Assembly: GCA_903927615.1 (NCBI GenBank)
Contig: CAIYNU010000018.1
Coordinates: 1-61,212, forward strand
Direction of reading: 5' to 3'
Source: an uncultured Rhodospirillales bacterium
Lineage (GTDB): Bacteria > Pseudomonadota > Alphaproteobacteria > Azospirillales > Azospirillaceae
Length of the DNA stretch: 61,212 bases
Shown here: positions 45,824 to 53,986 of the stretch, piece by piece
Layout of the letters: the number at the start of each line of letters is the position of its first letter
Position numbering within the stretch: the stretch's first letter is position 1
Made by a program: the position numbers and the translations under genes
The notes under the pieces: model-generated
Told to the model about the DNA's origin: nothing
Seen by the model: the letters and a program-made list of their open reading frames with translations, nothing else
Database searches by the model: none

Positions 45824-46007
45824 GCTGCGCGCCCCCGTGTCCCCACGTTCCCTCCAGCTTCGTCAGGATCAGGGGATCGGTGTCCATCCGGACGGCGTCC
45901 GACGGCGGACTCAGCCTGCCGATCATCGTAATCGTATCCTCTCCGTAGAACGTGCACTCCCCGCCGATCTTCGGCTTGAATTCCCAGAACGACGCCCAGA
46001 ATTTCAC
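45816..46007 (-). CDS. Small unknown protein coupled to the RHH gene
   Basis: A GTG at 46007 opens a 63-aa protein (MKFWASFWEFKPKIGGECTF... then YGEDTITMIGRLSPPSD). The stop overlaps the RHH start (ATGCCTGA), which argues for a real two-gene unit. The frame is open further upstream, but a long inverted repeat lies there (46018-46070), so the 5' end may have been replaced by an insertion. No family was recognised. Confidence 0.45.
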   Translation of the reverse strand: MKFWASFWEFKPKIGGECTFYGEDTITMIGRLSPPSDAVRMDTDPLILTKLEGTWGHGGAQHA

Positions 46008-46017
46008 CAAAGCGCCC

Positions 46018-46070
46018 CTAGTGTTCCGACTCCAACGGACCATTCCAACCCCGTTGGGCCGGAACACTAG
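46018..46070. repeat. Long inverted repeat, possible paired IS ends
   Basis: The left arm (46018-46038) and right arm (46051-46070) pair over about 20 bp with two small mismatches; the core is CTAGTGTTCCG / CGGAACACTAG with a 12-nt loop. The left part matches 26882-26911 at 25 of 30 positions. It sits beside an IS630 remnant and may be its terminal repeats brought together, or a separate miniature element. Confidence 0.65.
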
Positions 46071-46154
46071 CCTGTTCAATGGGTTGTGTCGTGCCCTCGA
46101 CACGATCGTCAGGAACGAAGCGTCTCGTTCACAACACTCGTGTTCTGACCGCAA

Positions 46155-46421
46155 CGAACGAAACCGACGGTCTGGCGCTGGCAGGGCCGGTTCAGCGAAG
46201 TCGGCGTTGACGGCTTGCTGCGGGCCAAGACCCGCCCGCCGGAACCGTCATCGGCCGCTGCCTGGATCGGCACCGACACCAGGAGTTCATCAAATTCCTG
46301 CGGACGATTGATGCCAAGACCCCGCCAGACCTCGATCTTCACCTGATCGCTGACAATTACGCGATCCACAAACATCCCGACCTCGTTCTCCTGGCTTAAC
46401 CTCATCGAACGCTTCTTCGCC
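46155..46421 (+). pseudogene. IS630-family transposase remnant, internally deleted
   Basis: Three pieces in different frames remain. The first is the N-terminal helix-turn-helix part ([25 protein letters not shown]). The second is [20 protein letters not shown] followed by [15 protein letters not shown], the DDE middle Asp region. The third is [11 protein letters not shown] with the DDE Glu. Most of the core is missing. The last piece runs directly into the TOTE primase remnant. Confidence 0.85.
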
Positions 46422-47189
46422 GGCGTTTATCCTTTGCTGCCCGACAAAATCTGCTGGTTCCTGGCTGATCACCGAAACCATGGAATGGTGCCCGGACATC
46501 GGGTTTGACTCCTACGACCGCTTCTTCCCGAGCCAGGACACCATGCCGGCCGGCGGCTTCGGCAATCTGATCGCCCTGCCGCGTCAGAAGGTCCCTCGAA
46601 GCAACGGCAACAGCGTCTTCGTCGACGATGAGTTGCGGCCTTACGATGACCAATGGGCCTTTCTGTCCACACTCAAGCGTCTGTCGCGAGCCGAGGTCGA
46701 TATCCTGGTCGAGCACGCGGTCTCAACGGAACACGTTCTTGGGGAACATTTTCTTTTTGAACGCGTTATTGAGGAACGGCTGCTCGGGGTGCGCCTGCCG
46801 GTCGAGTCGCCAAGAACGTCATCGTGCCGAGTGGCGGGATGGGCGCCCGGGACCGGCGCCAGACCACCGAGACCCTGACAGCGGTCCCCGACGGCGCCGA
46901 GCGCCTGCTGCTGGCGACCGGGCGTTATCTCGGCGAAGGCTTCGTCGATGCACGGCTCGACACGTTGTTTCTCACCATGCCGGTTTCGTGGCAGAAGACG
47001 CTCGCCCAGTACGCCGGTCGCCTTCATCGCCTGCATGCGGCAAAACGTGAAGTGATCATCTACGATTACGTCGACACCGCCGTCCCGATGCTGGCCAGGA
47101 TGGCTAACAAGCGGCTGGCCGGTTATCGGGCTCTGGGGTACGACGTTGCCGACAGGGCCGACCTGTTTTACAACGATCACCGGCGGTAA
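46422..47189 (+). pseudogene. TOTE conflict-system primase-helicase remnant
   Basis: Three segments of one large gene remain. GVYPLLPDKICWFLA (46422 on) and, after a deletion, LITETMEWCPDIGFDSYDRFF, PAGGFGNLIALPRQK, YDDQWAFLS come from the archaeo-eukaryotic-type primase domain. From about 46806 another frame gives NVIVPSGGMGARDRRQ, LLATGRYLGEGFVDARLDTL, QYAGRLHRLHAAKREVIIYDY, the C-terminal helicase motifs V-VI of the same protein family. In TOTE systems these domains are fused in one long chain. Here the 5' end is replaced by the IS630 scrap, and the middle (primase end plus helicase ATP-binding part) is gone. It cannot be active. The identity rests on several conserved motifs and is fairly sure. 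Confidence 0.8.
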
Positions 47190-47226
47190 GAGGGTATCGT
47201 CGGCGTTCCGTGCTATTGGGCCATCA

Positions 47227-47559
47227 ATGATCGACAATCCCGACAAAACCGAGACGTTATTGGCCTCGCTCGAGGCCAACCTGCCGATTTGGGCACGCCC
47301 GACACAGCGGCTCGCGGCCCAGTTGCGCCGGCACTGTCCCGGCATGGTCGTGCCCGAGACCTTTGCGGTGGTCAAACTGTTCTACAGCGGAGATGACGGT
47401 GGCATTCTATGCACGCTCGATTTTGGTGATCCCGCCACCAAAAACGTCCCGGTCGTGTCGATCACCCATCTGACTTTTGACCCCACAGCTCCGCTGGCGC
47501 GCGAAATCGACGCCTACCAGCGCCACCGGATCAAGAAATTGCGCAAGCTGGGCCGATAG
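47227..47559 (+). CDS. Small protein of unknown function upstream of DUF6398-like gene
   Basis: ATG 47227 gives a 110-aa protein; the frame is open further upstream into the helicase remnant, where it is not protein-like. The sequence includes WARPTQRLAAQLRRHCPG, VVKLFYSGDDGGILCTLDFG, VVSITHLTFDP and a basic C-terminus QRHRIKKLRKLGR. It has no signal peptide or membrane segment. It ends 13 nt before the next gene, so the two form an operon. The name is unknown; it may be a regulator or antitoxin-like partner of the DUF6398-like protein. Confidence 0.65.
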   Translation: MIDNPDKTETLLASLEANLPIWARPTQRLAAQLRRHCPGMVVPETFAVVKLFYSGDDGGILCTLDFGDPATKNVPVVSITHLTFDPTAPLAREIDAYQRHRIKKLRKLGR

Positions 47560-47572
47560 GGAGCGCAAGACC

Positions 47573-48742
47573 ATGGCAAAAGGCGGAAGCAGCCGGTCAA
47601 CGGCGGTGCCCAAGGATTGGGAGCCATTCTACCGCGGCTTGACCGATCTGACCGACACATTTTGTCGCCAACACCTCAACGACGAATACGCGGAACTGGC
47701 CCGGCTGGCCATCGCCGCACTCTGCCGGAAGCGGCCCAGCCCGCTCCGATCGGGCCGCCCCGAAACCTGGGCCTGCGCCGTCCTCTATGCGCTGGGACAG
47801 GTCAATTTTCTCGGCGACAAGTCCACCACCCCGCACCTGACGATGCAGGCGTTGTGCGCCGGCTTCGGCATCGCCGCCAGCACCGGCGGCAACAAGGCCA
47901 AGGAGGTGCGGGAGGCCCTCGGCATCCGGCCCTTCGATCATCGCTGGATGCTGCCAAGCCGTCTGGAAACGACTGGAATGGTCTGGATGGTCGAGTGGAA
48001 CGGCTTGGTGGTGGACGCCCGCCAACTGCCCCTCGATGTCCAGGAGGCGGCGGCTCGGAAGGGCATCATCCCCTTTGTTCCGGCCTATCGCACCTCCCCC
48101 AGGGCCGGGGAACCTGACCGGGAGGCCATCGTCGATCGCTACCGCCGGCTTCGGGACTGGTCCACCGACCACCAGACGGCGGCGGCCAGGGAGCTGTTGG
48201 AGGACGTGGTTGCCGCCATCGCCCAGCGTTTGGGGCTGATCAAGGACCCGGCCGAGCTTGCCGACATCGCGTTCGGCGACCTGGCGCCGGCGCTGGATCT
48301 GGCCCTGTACGGTCCGACCGAAGACGGCATCCCGCGGATCAGCCGTTACGCGCAAAACCGCCTGGCCACCGTCGAAACGGACGAACGCGCCCTCCTCGAG
48401 TCCATGGGACAGGCCCGGTACTCGGTGTTCGAGATCACCCGTCGACACCCCCAAGCCGGGTTGATGGTGCGCGACATGATCCGCGGCGACGAGGTCTGGC
48501 TGATGGACATGGGCTTGGAGAAAGCGGCTCCAATGTTCCTCAAGCTGGCCTTGCGGCTGATCCAACCGGCGGACTTTTGGATGTCCACCGGCGCTGCCGT
48601 GCAGGTGCACGAAACAATCTGGCCGCTCTTGGAACGGGATTATGGCGTTCGCCGCAACCGCGACACCGTTACGGTACCGGACGGTCTCAACCTCGACGAA
48701 GTCCTCTTTACCATCACCACCGCGGCCCGGCGACGCTCGTGA
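47573..48742 (+). CDS. DUF6398-like domain protein (389 aa)
   Basis: ATG 47573 (MAKGGSSRSTAVPKDW) is preferred; upstream in-frame codons lie in the preceding gene. Residues about 15-120 (YRGLTDLTDTFCRQHL, GRPETWACAVLYALGQVNFL, GGNKAKEVREALGI) match my memory of DUF6398, a helical domain of unknown function, often in proteins near mobile DNA. The rest (about 130-389) is unassigned: YRTSPRAGEPDREAIVDRYRRLRDW, then a C-terminal alpha/beta region ending NLDEVLFTITTAARRRS. No catalytic motif is evident. It is paired with the small gene upstream and may be part of an accessory or defence unit. Confidence 0.75.
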   Translation: MAKGGSSRSTAVPKDWEPFYRGLTDLTDTFCRQHLNDEYAELARLAIAALCRKRPSPLRSGRPETWACAVLYALGQVNFLGDKSTTPHLTMQALCAGFGIAASTGGNKAKEVREALGIRPFDHRWMLPSRLETTGMVWMVEWNGLVVDARQLPLDVQEAAARKGIIPFVPAYRTSPRAGEPDREAIVDRYRRLRDWSTDHQTAAARELLEDVVAAIAQRLGLIKDPAELADIAFGDLAPALDLALYGPTEDGIPRISRYAQNRLATVETDERALLESMGQARYSVFEITRRHPQAGLMVRDMIRGDEVWLMDMGLEKAAPMFLKLALRLIQPADFWMSTGAAVQVHETIWPLLERDYGVRRNRDTVTVPDGLNLDEVLFTITTAARRRS

Positions 48743-48834
48743 TCAGGACCCTTATGGCGGTCCTTTCACCCTCGACCCTTCCGTGGCACGGCATCCGCTC
48801 CCAGGACGCCACGGCCCTCAGGCCAATCCGTCCG

Positions 48835-49818
48835 TCAGTGAACCAAGTCGTCGAAGATATCGGTGAGCGACCGGTCGTCCACAAAACGCTCGCTCCATTC
48901 GTCAAGCTGGGCACCATCGGCTGTGCGGACCCGGGTTTCAACCTCGGCCGGCAGGGTATGGAAGCGGCGACGAAGTTGACGAAGAAGCATCTCGGCCTTG
49001 CCTTTGGCTTCGCCTTGAATCGCTCCCTGACTGAAGGCTTCGGCTGTCCACTCGGCTTTCAACTGTTCAAGAGCTAGCGACACGATTCGGTCCTCCTGGT
49101 TGGGCATGATCTCCTTAAGGGCGTCCCGGAGACTGTCTGCTTCGATCTCGTTCGGCTCGCGCAGGACATAGTGGACCAGAGCGACCAGATCATCGAACCC
49201 CAAGGCCAGGGCGGCTCGCCCCAGCGTTACCAGGGTGGTGCGGAGGTCGCCCTCGCGGGAGCCGTGCTTGAGAATCAGGAAGCCGGTGCGCAAGACCGGG
49301 TTCTGCGACAACCGAACATCGTCGATCCGCCCCAGATCGACCAGACTGTAGCGAAAATCGACCAGCCAGGGCCGCAGGGCCGGGTCGGCGTCGACGGATT
49401 CGGCCAGGGTCAGGGGTACCCGCCAGGGGGCCTCGCCATGATAGACCAGGATGGAGACCACCGGCGGCCAGGGCGGGCCACCGTGGTTGTTAGTCCACCA
49501 CTCCAGGGTTTCGGTCTTGTAGCCGAGCAGTTGCAGACCGGTTTGGGGATCCGGCGACGACTTGTGCTCGATCACCGCGTGAATCAACAGCGGCCGGCCG
49601 GTGATGGTGGTGGCGCGATAGAGCCGGTCGGTTCGGTATTCCCGCAGTTCCGGCGGCACGAACGAGCCGGGGATCTGCTCCGGCGGCTGGTCGTCCAGCA
49701 GTGCCGCGACTTCGGGCGGCAACCGCTCGCGCAACAACGCGCCCGCCGTGCCTGGCTGGTCGAGCAGGCGCTTGAAGAACTGGTCATGGCGTTGAATGAT
49801 CCGGGTCATGGCCATCAT
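48835..49818 (-). CDS. Rpn-family recombination-promoting nuclease/putative transposase
   Basis: The 327-aa protein starts at ATG 49818 (MMAMTRIIQRHDQFFKRLL); a GTG 39 nt upstream is possible, as no strong ribosome site is seen. The N-terminal half holds the PD-(D/E)XK-type nuclease: LIHAVIEHKSSPDPQTGLQLLGYK with the E-x-K pair and VVSILVYHGEAPW. The C-terminal half is helical with AEAFSQGAIQGEAKGKAEMLL and SERFVDDRSLTDIFDD. This is the intact relative of the deleted copy at 22856-23577. Rpn proteins cut DNA and raise recombination. Three members within 61 kb suggest expansion by gene duplication or spread. Confidence 0.9.
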   Translation of the reverse strand: MMAMTRIIQRHDQFFKRLLDQPGTAGALLRERLPPEVAALLDDQPPEQIPGSFVPPELREYRTDRLYRATTITGRPLLIHAVIEHKSSPDPQTGLQLLGYKTETLEWWTNNHGGPPWPPVVSILVYHGEAPWRVPLTLAESVDADPALRPWLVDFRYSLVDLGRIDDVRLSQNPVLRTGFLILKHGSREGDLRTTLVTLGRAALALGFDDLVALVHYVLREPNEIEADSLRDALKEIMPNQEDRIVSLALEQLKAEWTAEAFSQGAIQGEAKGKAEMLLRQLRRRFHTLPAEVETRVRTADGAQLDEWSERFVDDRSLTDIFDDLVH

Positions 49819-49983
49819 GATGTCAGGGCCCGGCGGTCGATTCAACCGAATTGCCACCGATTAGGACACTCCCGCCGGGCCTTCGTGGCCGGTAGCCGCA
49901 GCCGCGCCATCGCTAAATTGAGGCGCCGTTTCTTGCTGTTGACCGAGACCACGGCGCCGACCGTCCTCGACCGCATCCTGGCC

Positions 49984-50616
49984 ATGCCCGTGCCTTTGAG
50001 GCCTGGGTCTACGATCGGATCGCCGCTCGCGGCGCACGGTCGGAGTATCTGGTTCAGGGCGTCGAACCGGACCGCTTTGCCGGCGGTGCAGGCCGCCATT
50101 GCCCAAGGGGTCGGAGCCTGGGATACCCAGGCAAATACGCCCGATCGGCGGGCGTGGTCGGCCCAACCGATGGCGCGGCCGCTGCCGGCGGCGATCGACG
50201 CGGCCCGCTCACCCTCTGAGCCCAGCCCGACCGCCGGGACAACCCCGGCCGACGATCGAACGCCCGAGGATTCCCGGGGAGATCTGATCTCCGTCGTCGT
50301 CGACCCGGAATGTCCGTATTGCCGGGAGTTCTGGAAGGCCATCCGCCCCGCCGTCCGAGACGGTCGGGTTCGGGTCCGCCTGATCCTCACCACGCCCCTG
50401 GGAGCCAACTCGTTGTCCCCGGCCACGGCTATTCCGGCGGCACCGGATCCGCTGGCCGCGTGGGACGCCCATGCCGACGGCGGCCCGTTGCCCGCGCCCA
50501 AGGCCGACGCCGACCTCCCTACCATCCGCAAGCGCCTGGCCGAGAACGACGGGATGCGTCTCTCGCCACCGCACACACACAAGCAACATCGTAAAGTTGT
50601 TGTAGTTGCAATATAA
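49984..50616 (+). CDS. DsbC/DsbG-like thioredoxin-fold fragment
   Basis: The C-terminal half of this frame is clear: DLISVVVDPECPYCREFWKAI with a CPYC redox site, then VRVRLILTTPLGANSLSPATAI and DPLAAWDAH, as in disulfide isomerases of the DsbC/G type or their plasmid-encoded relatives. The part before residue 95 is Ala/Pro-rich and not recognisable, and no signal peptide precedes it, although these proteins act in the periplasm. It is probably a truncated gene. The end at ATA-TAA is followed by a strong terminator. Confidence 0.45.
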   Translation: MPVPLRPGSTIGSPLAAHGRSIWFRASNRTALPAVQAAIAQGVGAWDTQANTPDRRAWSAQPMARPLPAAIDAARSPSEPSPTAGTTPADDRTPEDSRGDLISVVVDPECPYCREFWKAIRPAVRDGRVRVRLILTTPLGANSLSPATAIPAAPDPLAAWDAHADGGPLPAPKADADLPTIRKRLAENDGMRLSPPHTHKQHRKVVVVAI

Positions 50617-50629
50617 TGCCATTTGTGTG

Positions 50630-50654
50630 AAAGCCGCCCTATTGCGGCTTTTCG
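50630..50654 (+). terminator. Rho-independent terminator
   Basis: AAAGCCGC-CCTATT-GCGGCTTTT is a GC-rich stem with a T run on the plus strand, 14 nt after the stop of the DsbC-like frame. It is also symmetric enough to act on the other strand. Confidence 0.8.
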
Positions 50655-50669
50655 CACCGCTATCTCGGC

Positions 50670-51130
50670 CTAATCGGGCCTTCTGATGCTGACGAAATCA
50701 AAGTTTAGTATCCCTTGTGCATCCGGTCCGGCCCGGTGGTCGCGATCACCGCCGCGCCAGCGGTCGCCCCGCGATCCTGAACGATCACGCGCGTCCGCGC
50801 CCCGCGCCGGCATAGCGCGGTCGAGCAGCGTCGCGTCGATGGCCGGAAAGCCCTCGGCGGCGACGCCCCGCCAGACCAGGGTTTGCAAGGTCCGCCCCGA
50901 TTTCCGGGCATTGAAGGCCAGGATGGTCAGCGCGCTCTGGATGATGTGGGCCGGTTCCCGGGCGTCGTCGTCCTCAACCCCGCCGCGGATTTTCTTCTGC
51001 CCGCGATCCCGTTTCAGTCGCTCCTTGTGCAGGGCGTCCAGTTTACGGCGCAGCAGCAGAATCGGGTTGCCACGCTTGATATCTTCGCCAGTGGCGAACC
51101 GGTCGAGAAACTCGATGGCCGCTGGGCGGT
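50670..51130 (-). pseudogene. Unknown gene fragment, frameshifted
   Basis: The minus-strand frame reads RPAAIEFLDRFATGEDIKR, LLLRRKLDALHKERLKRD, HIIQSALTILAFNARKSG and AAEGFPAIDATLLDRAM, which is protein-like. Near 50810 the frame changes to TRVIVQDRGATAGAAVIATT, so it appears frameshifted. The 5' end abuts a WD40 fragment coded on the other strand. No family was recognised. Confidence 0.35.
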
Positions 51131-51260
51131 AACGGCCGACAGTGAGCACTGCGCCCAAATTTGGAATATTGGAACCCGGCGAACGGTCGCGACGCTGGGG
51201 CACCCGGCGGATTTGGTCAGAACAGGCCGGTTTTCGCCCGACAGCAACGTGCTCGACATC
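51108..51260 (+). pseudogene. WD40-repeat fragment
   Basis: One full WD40-type unit is readable: DGRWAVTADSEHCAQIWNI, TRRTVATLGHP, LVRTGRFSPDSNVLDIG. The order strand-D-W, then loop, then FSPD matches bacterial WD40 proteins such as those fused to conflict NTPases. Nothing on either side continues it, so it is a scrap of a larger gene. Confidence 0.6.
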
Positions 51261-51286
51261 GGGCAACCCTCCTGGAGGGTTGCCCG
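51260..51286. repeat. Perfect 13-bp-arm hairpin
   Basis: CGGGCAACCCTCC-T-GGAGGGTTGCCCG lies at the end of the WD40 fragment. It has no T run directly after it. It may be a terminator remnant or a REP-like element. From here to 51607 no gene is evident. Confidence 0.65.
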
Positions 51287-51607
51287 CCATAGATTCAGAC
51301 AAAACCCGTCAGGGGAATCGTCTTTTTTTGCCAGCCCATCGGCCGTCCTCAGCACCCCGACATCAGCGTTGAACGGCCCTGGGTGGCACGCTGACCAAGC
51401 TCGGCGAAGACATCACCGAGACCCCGGAGTCTATTCCGCGGCAGTACAAAGTCATCCAGACCGTGCGCGAGAAGTGACCCTGGCACCGCCGCCACGCCCC
51501 CGCGGCAGCCCGCCGCCACGCCCCGGAGTCTTGGGTCAAGGGAAAAGGGCGTGGCGGCCTTCGCGAGCCACTGGCTAATCGACGCCGACATCGGGTATCG
51601 TTTACCC

Positions 51608-52237
51608 ATGAAACCCGAAGCCGCATTCAGCTTGGTCTACGAGAAGAGTTTGTGGTCGCGCGGGGAAACCCGGAGCGGCCGGGGCTCGACCCGGGCCTAT
51701 ACACGCCAGCTTCGCCGCAGCATCCCGATGCTGCTGGATCTGCTCGATTGCCGGAGCATGCTCGACGCCCCGTGCGGTGATTTCAACTGGATGAGGGGCG
51801 TGAAGCTCGCAGGCCGTTCCTATATCGGCGCCGATATTGTTCCGTTGATGATCGACGATCTGCGGAAAAATTATCCAGACACTGACTTCCGGGTCCTTGA
51901 TGTTACACAAGACGCGCTGCCCGATGCCGATCTGTGGCTGTGTCGGGATGTGTTGTTTCATATGTCGTTGGCCGATGTTCAAAAAGTGATCGATAACTTC
52001 CTACGTTCCAACATCAAATTCCTGATGACCAGCCATTTCCTCGATTGCCAGGTCAACCAGGATGGCCCGACCAGCCCCATCACCTATTGCCCCCGGAATC
52101 TGACCAAACCCCCGTTCAACCTGCCCCAGCCCGACTACTGCCTGAAAGACTGGGTGCCCGACGAGTTCCCGCGCTGGCTCGGGGTGTGGAAGCGCGCCGA
52201 TGTCGCCCAGGCCCTGGAGTCGGCGCCGTCGCCATGA
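51608..52237 (+). CDS. Class I SAM-dependent methyltransferase
   Basis: ATG 51608 starts a 209-aa protein; the frame is open upstream but not protein-like. Motif I is CRSMLDAPCGDFNWMRG, the acidic second strand is YIGADIVPLMIDDL, and DADLWLCRDVLFHMS is the post-motif region. The PCGDFNWM form is typical of a small methyltransferase group found near glycan genes, but the substrate is unknown. It lies before cimA with a 144-nt gap, probably a separate unit. Confidence 0.8.
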   Translation: MKPEAAFSLVYEKSLWSRGETRSGRGSTRAYTRQLRRSIPMLLDLLDCRSMLDAPCGDFNWMRGVKLAGRSYIGADIVPLMIDDLRKNYPDTDFRVLDVTQDALPDADLWLCRDVLFHMSLADVQKVIDNFLRSNIKFLMTSHFLDCQVNQDGPTSPITYCPRNLTKPPFNLPQPDYCLKDWVPDEFPRWLGVWKRADVAQALESAPSP

Positions 52238-52381
52238 ATGGGCCTGGGGTTCGGTCAGATTTTCAGCGAACCTCTCCGGCCGCGGTGTTTTCCCCACGCA
52301 AACGCCTCACCCACGGAAAATCATTGAGATAAAGCCTGGGATTGGTCATGCTTGCGTCCCTTCTTCCTTGGGACCGAAGCC

Positions 52382-53986
52382 ATGACCGGCGAGCGCATCA
52401 CACTGTACGACACCACCCTGCGCGATGGGGCGCAGACTCAGAATGTTGGCTTTTCCGTGGAGGAGAAGCGGGCGATTGCGCGGGAGTTGGATCGGCTCGG
52501 CATTGACTATATTGAGGGCGGCTGGCCGGGGGCCAATCCCACCGACGACGCGTTGTTCGCCGAGCCGCCGGCCCTGGAGCGTGCGGTCCTTGCCGCTTTT
52601 GGCATGACCCGGCGCTCGGGGCGGAGCGCGGCCAACGACCCTGGCCTGGTGGCGGTGCTCCAGTCGAGCGCCGGGGCCGTCTGCCTGGTGGGCAAAAGCT
52701 GGGACTTTCAGGTGGATGTGGCGCTGGGCATCGATCGCGAAGAGAATCTGCGGTTGATCCAGGACAGCATCGCCGCGGCCCATGCCGCCAAGGGGACGGC
52801 GCTGTTCGATGCCGAGCATTTCTTCGACGGCTTCAAGGCCAATCCCGACTATGCCCTCCGTTGCCTGGAGGCGGCGCGGGCCGGCGGCGCCCGCTGGCTG
52901 GTGTTGTGCGACACCAACGGCGGGACGTTGCCCCACGAAATCGAGCGGATCGTGGCCACGGTGGCCGAACGGATACCCGGCGCGTATCTGGGGATCCATT
53001 GCCACAACGACACCGGTAACGCCGTGGCCAACAGCCTGGCGGCGGTGCGGGCCGGTGCCCGAATGATCCAGGGCACCCTGAACGGCTTGGGCGAGCGGTG
53101 CGGCAACGCCGATCTGGTGTCGCTGATCCCGACTCTGATCCTGAAGATGGGCTACCGGACCGGCGTCACCGACCTCACCGGCCTGACCACCCTGTCCCGG
53201 GATTTCGACGCCCGCATCAACCGCACCCCCAATCGTTACGCGCCCTATGTCGGGGCCAGCGCCTTTGCCCATAAGGGCGGACTGCATGCCTCGGCGGTGG
53301 AAAAGAATTCCGCCTGTTATGAACATATTGATCCCGCGCTGGTCGGCAATTTACGCGAGATTGTGGTTTCTGACCAGGCGGGACGGTCGAACATCCTGGT
53401 GCGTCTACGCGAGATCGGCATCGAGACCGACGCCGCCGACCCGCGTCTGGCGCCGCTGGTGGAGGTGATCAAGCAGCGGGACGTCCAGGGGTACGCCTAC
53501 GACGAAGCCAAGGCCAGTTTCGAGTTGCTGGTGCGCCGGCAACTGGGGCAGGTGCCGAATTACTTTCAACTGGTTCAGATCGACGTGAACAACGTCCTTC
53601 AGTATGACGAGGCCGGTGACGTTCGCACCCGATCGCTGGCGGTGGTCCGGTTGCGGGTCGGCAGCGGCCCCTCGGGTCTGGTCACCGAGGCGGCGGACGG
53701 CAACGGCCCGGTCCACGCCCTGGACCTGGCGCTGCGCAAGGCCTTGGTGCCGCTCTATCCCGATCTCCAGGACATCAGGCTGGAGGACTTCCGGGTCCGG
53801 ATCATCAACGCCAATCTGGGGACCGACGCCATTCCGCGGGTGGTGATTCGCAACGAGCGTAACGGCAAACCCGACTGGTGGACGCTGGGCGTCTCCAGCA
53901 GCATCATCGAGGCTTCGGTGGAAGCTCTGTTGGACGCCTTCATCTACGAGCTGCTTCGCGGCGGTGTCGAATCGCGGTACCGATGA
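52382..53986 (+). CDS. cimA: (R)-citramalate synthase
   Basis: ATG 52382 begins MTGERITLYDTTLRDGAQTQ. The 534-aa length is normal for CimA. The catalytic and metal-binding landmarks are DTTLRDG at the start, YIEGGWPGANPTD (the CimA form), GIHCHNDTGNAVANSL (HxH-type metal site) and NGLGERCGNADLVSLIP. The C-terminal regulatory LeuA-dimer domain follows (from about residue 400). It condenses pyruvate and acetyl-CoA to citramalate, the first step of the threonine-independent isoleucine route, and is usually feedback-inhibited by isoleucine. The stop overlaps the trmJ start (ATGA). Confidence 0.95.
   Translation: MTGERITLYDTTLRDGAQTQNVGFSVEEKRAIARELDRLGIDYIEGGWPGANPTDDALFAEPPALERAVLAAFGMTRRSGRSAANDPGLVAVLQSSAGAVCLVGKSWDFQVDVALGIDREENLRLIQDSIAAAHAAKGTALFDAEHFFDGFKANPDYALRCLEAARAGGARWLVLCDTNGGTLPHEIERIVATVAERIPGAYLGIHCHNDTGNAVANSLAAVRAGARMIQGTLNGLGERCGNADLVSLIPTLILKMGYRTGVTDLTGLTTLSRDFDARINRTPNRYAPYVGASAFAHKGGLHASAVEKNSACYEHIDPALVGNLREIVVSDQAGRSNILVRLREIGIETDAADPRLAPLVEVIKQRDVQGYAYDEAKASFELLVRRQLGQVPNYFQLVQIDVNNVLQYDEAGDVRTRSLAVVRLRVGSGPSGLVTEAADGNGPVHALDLALRKALVPLYPDLQDIRLEDFRVRIINANLGTDAIPRVVIRNERNGKPDWWTLGVSSSIIEASVEALLDAFIYELLRGGVESRYR

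Noticed and set aside
52346-53326. 326-codon minus-strand frame inside cimA
   Set aside because: It is a Gly/Gln/Arg-rich antisense shadow of cimA.
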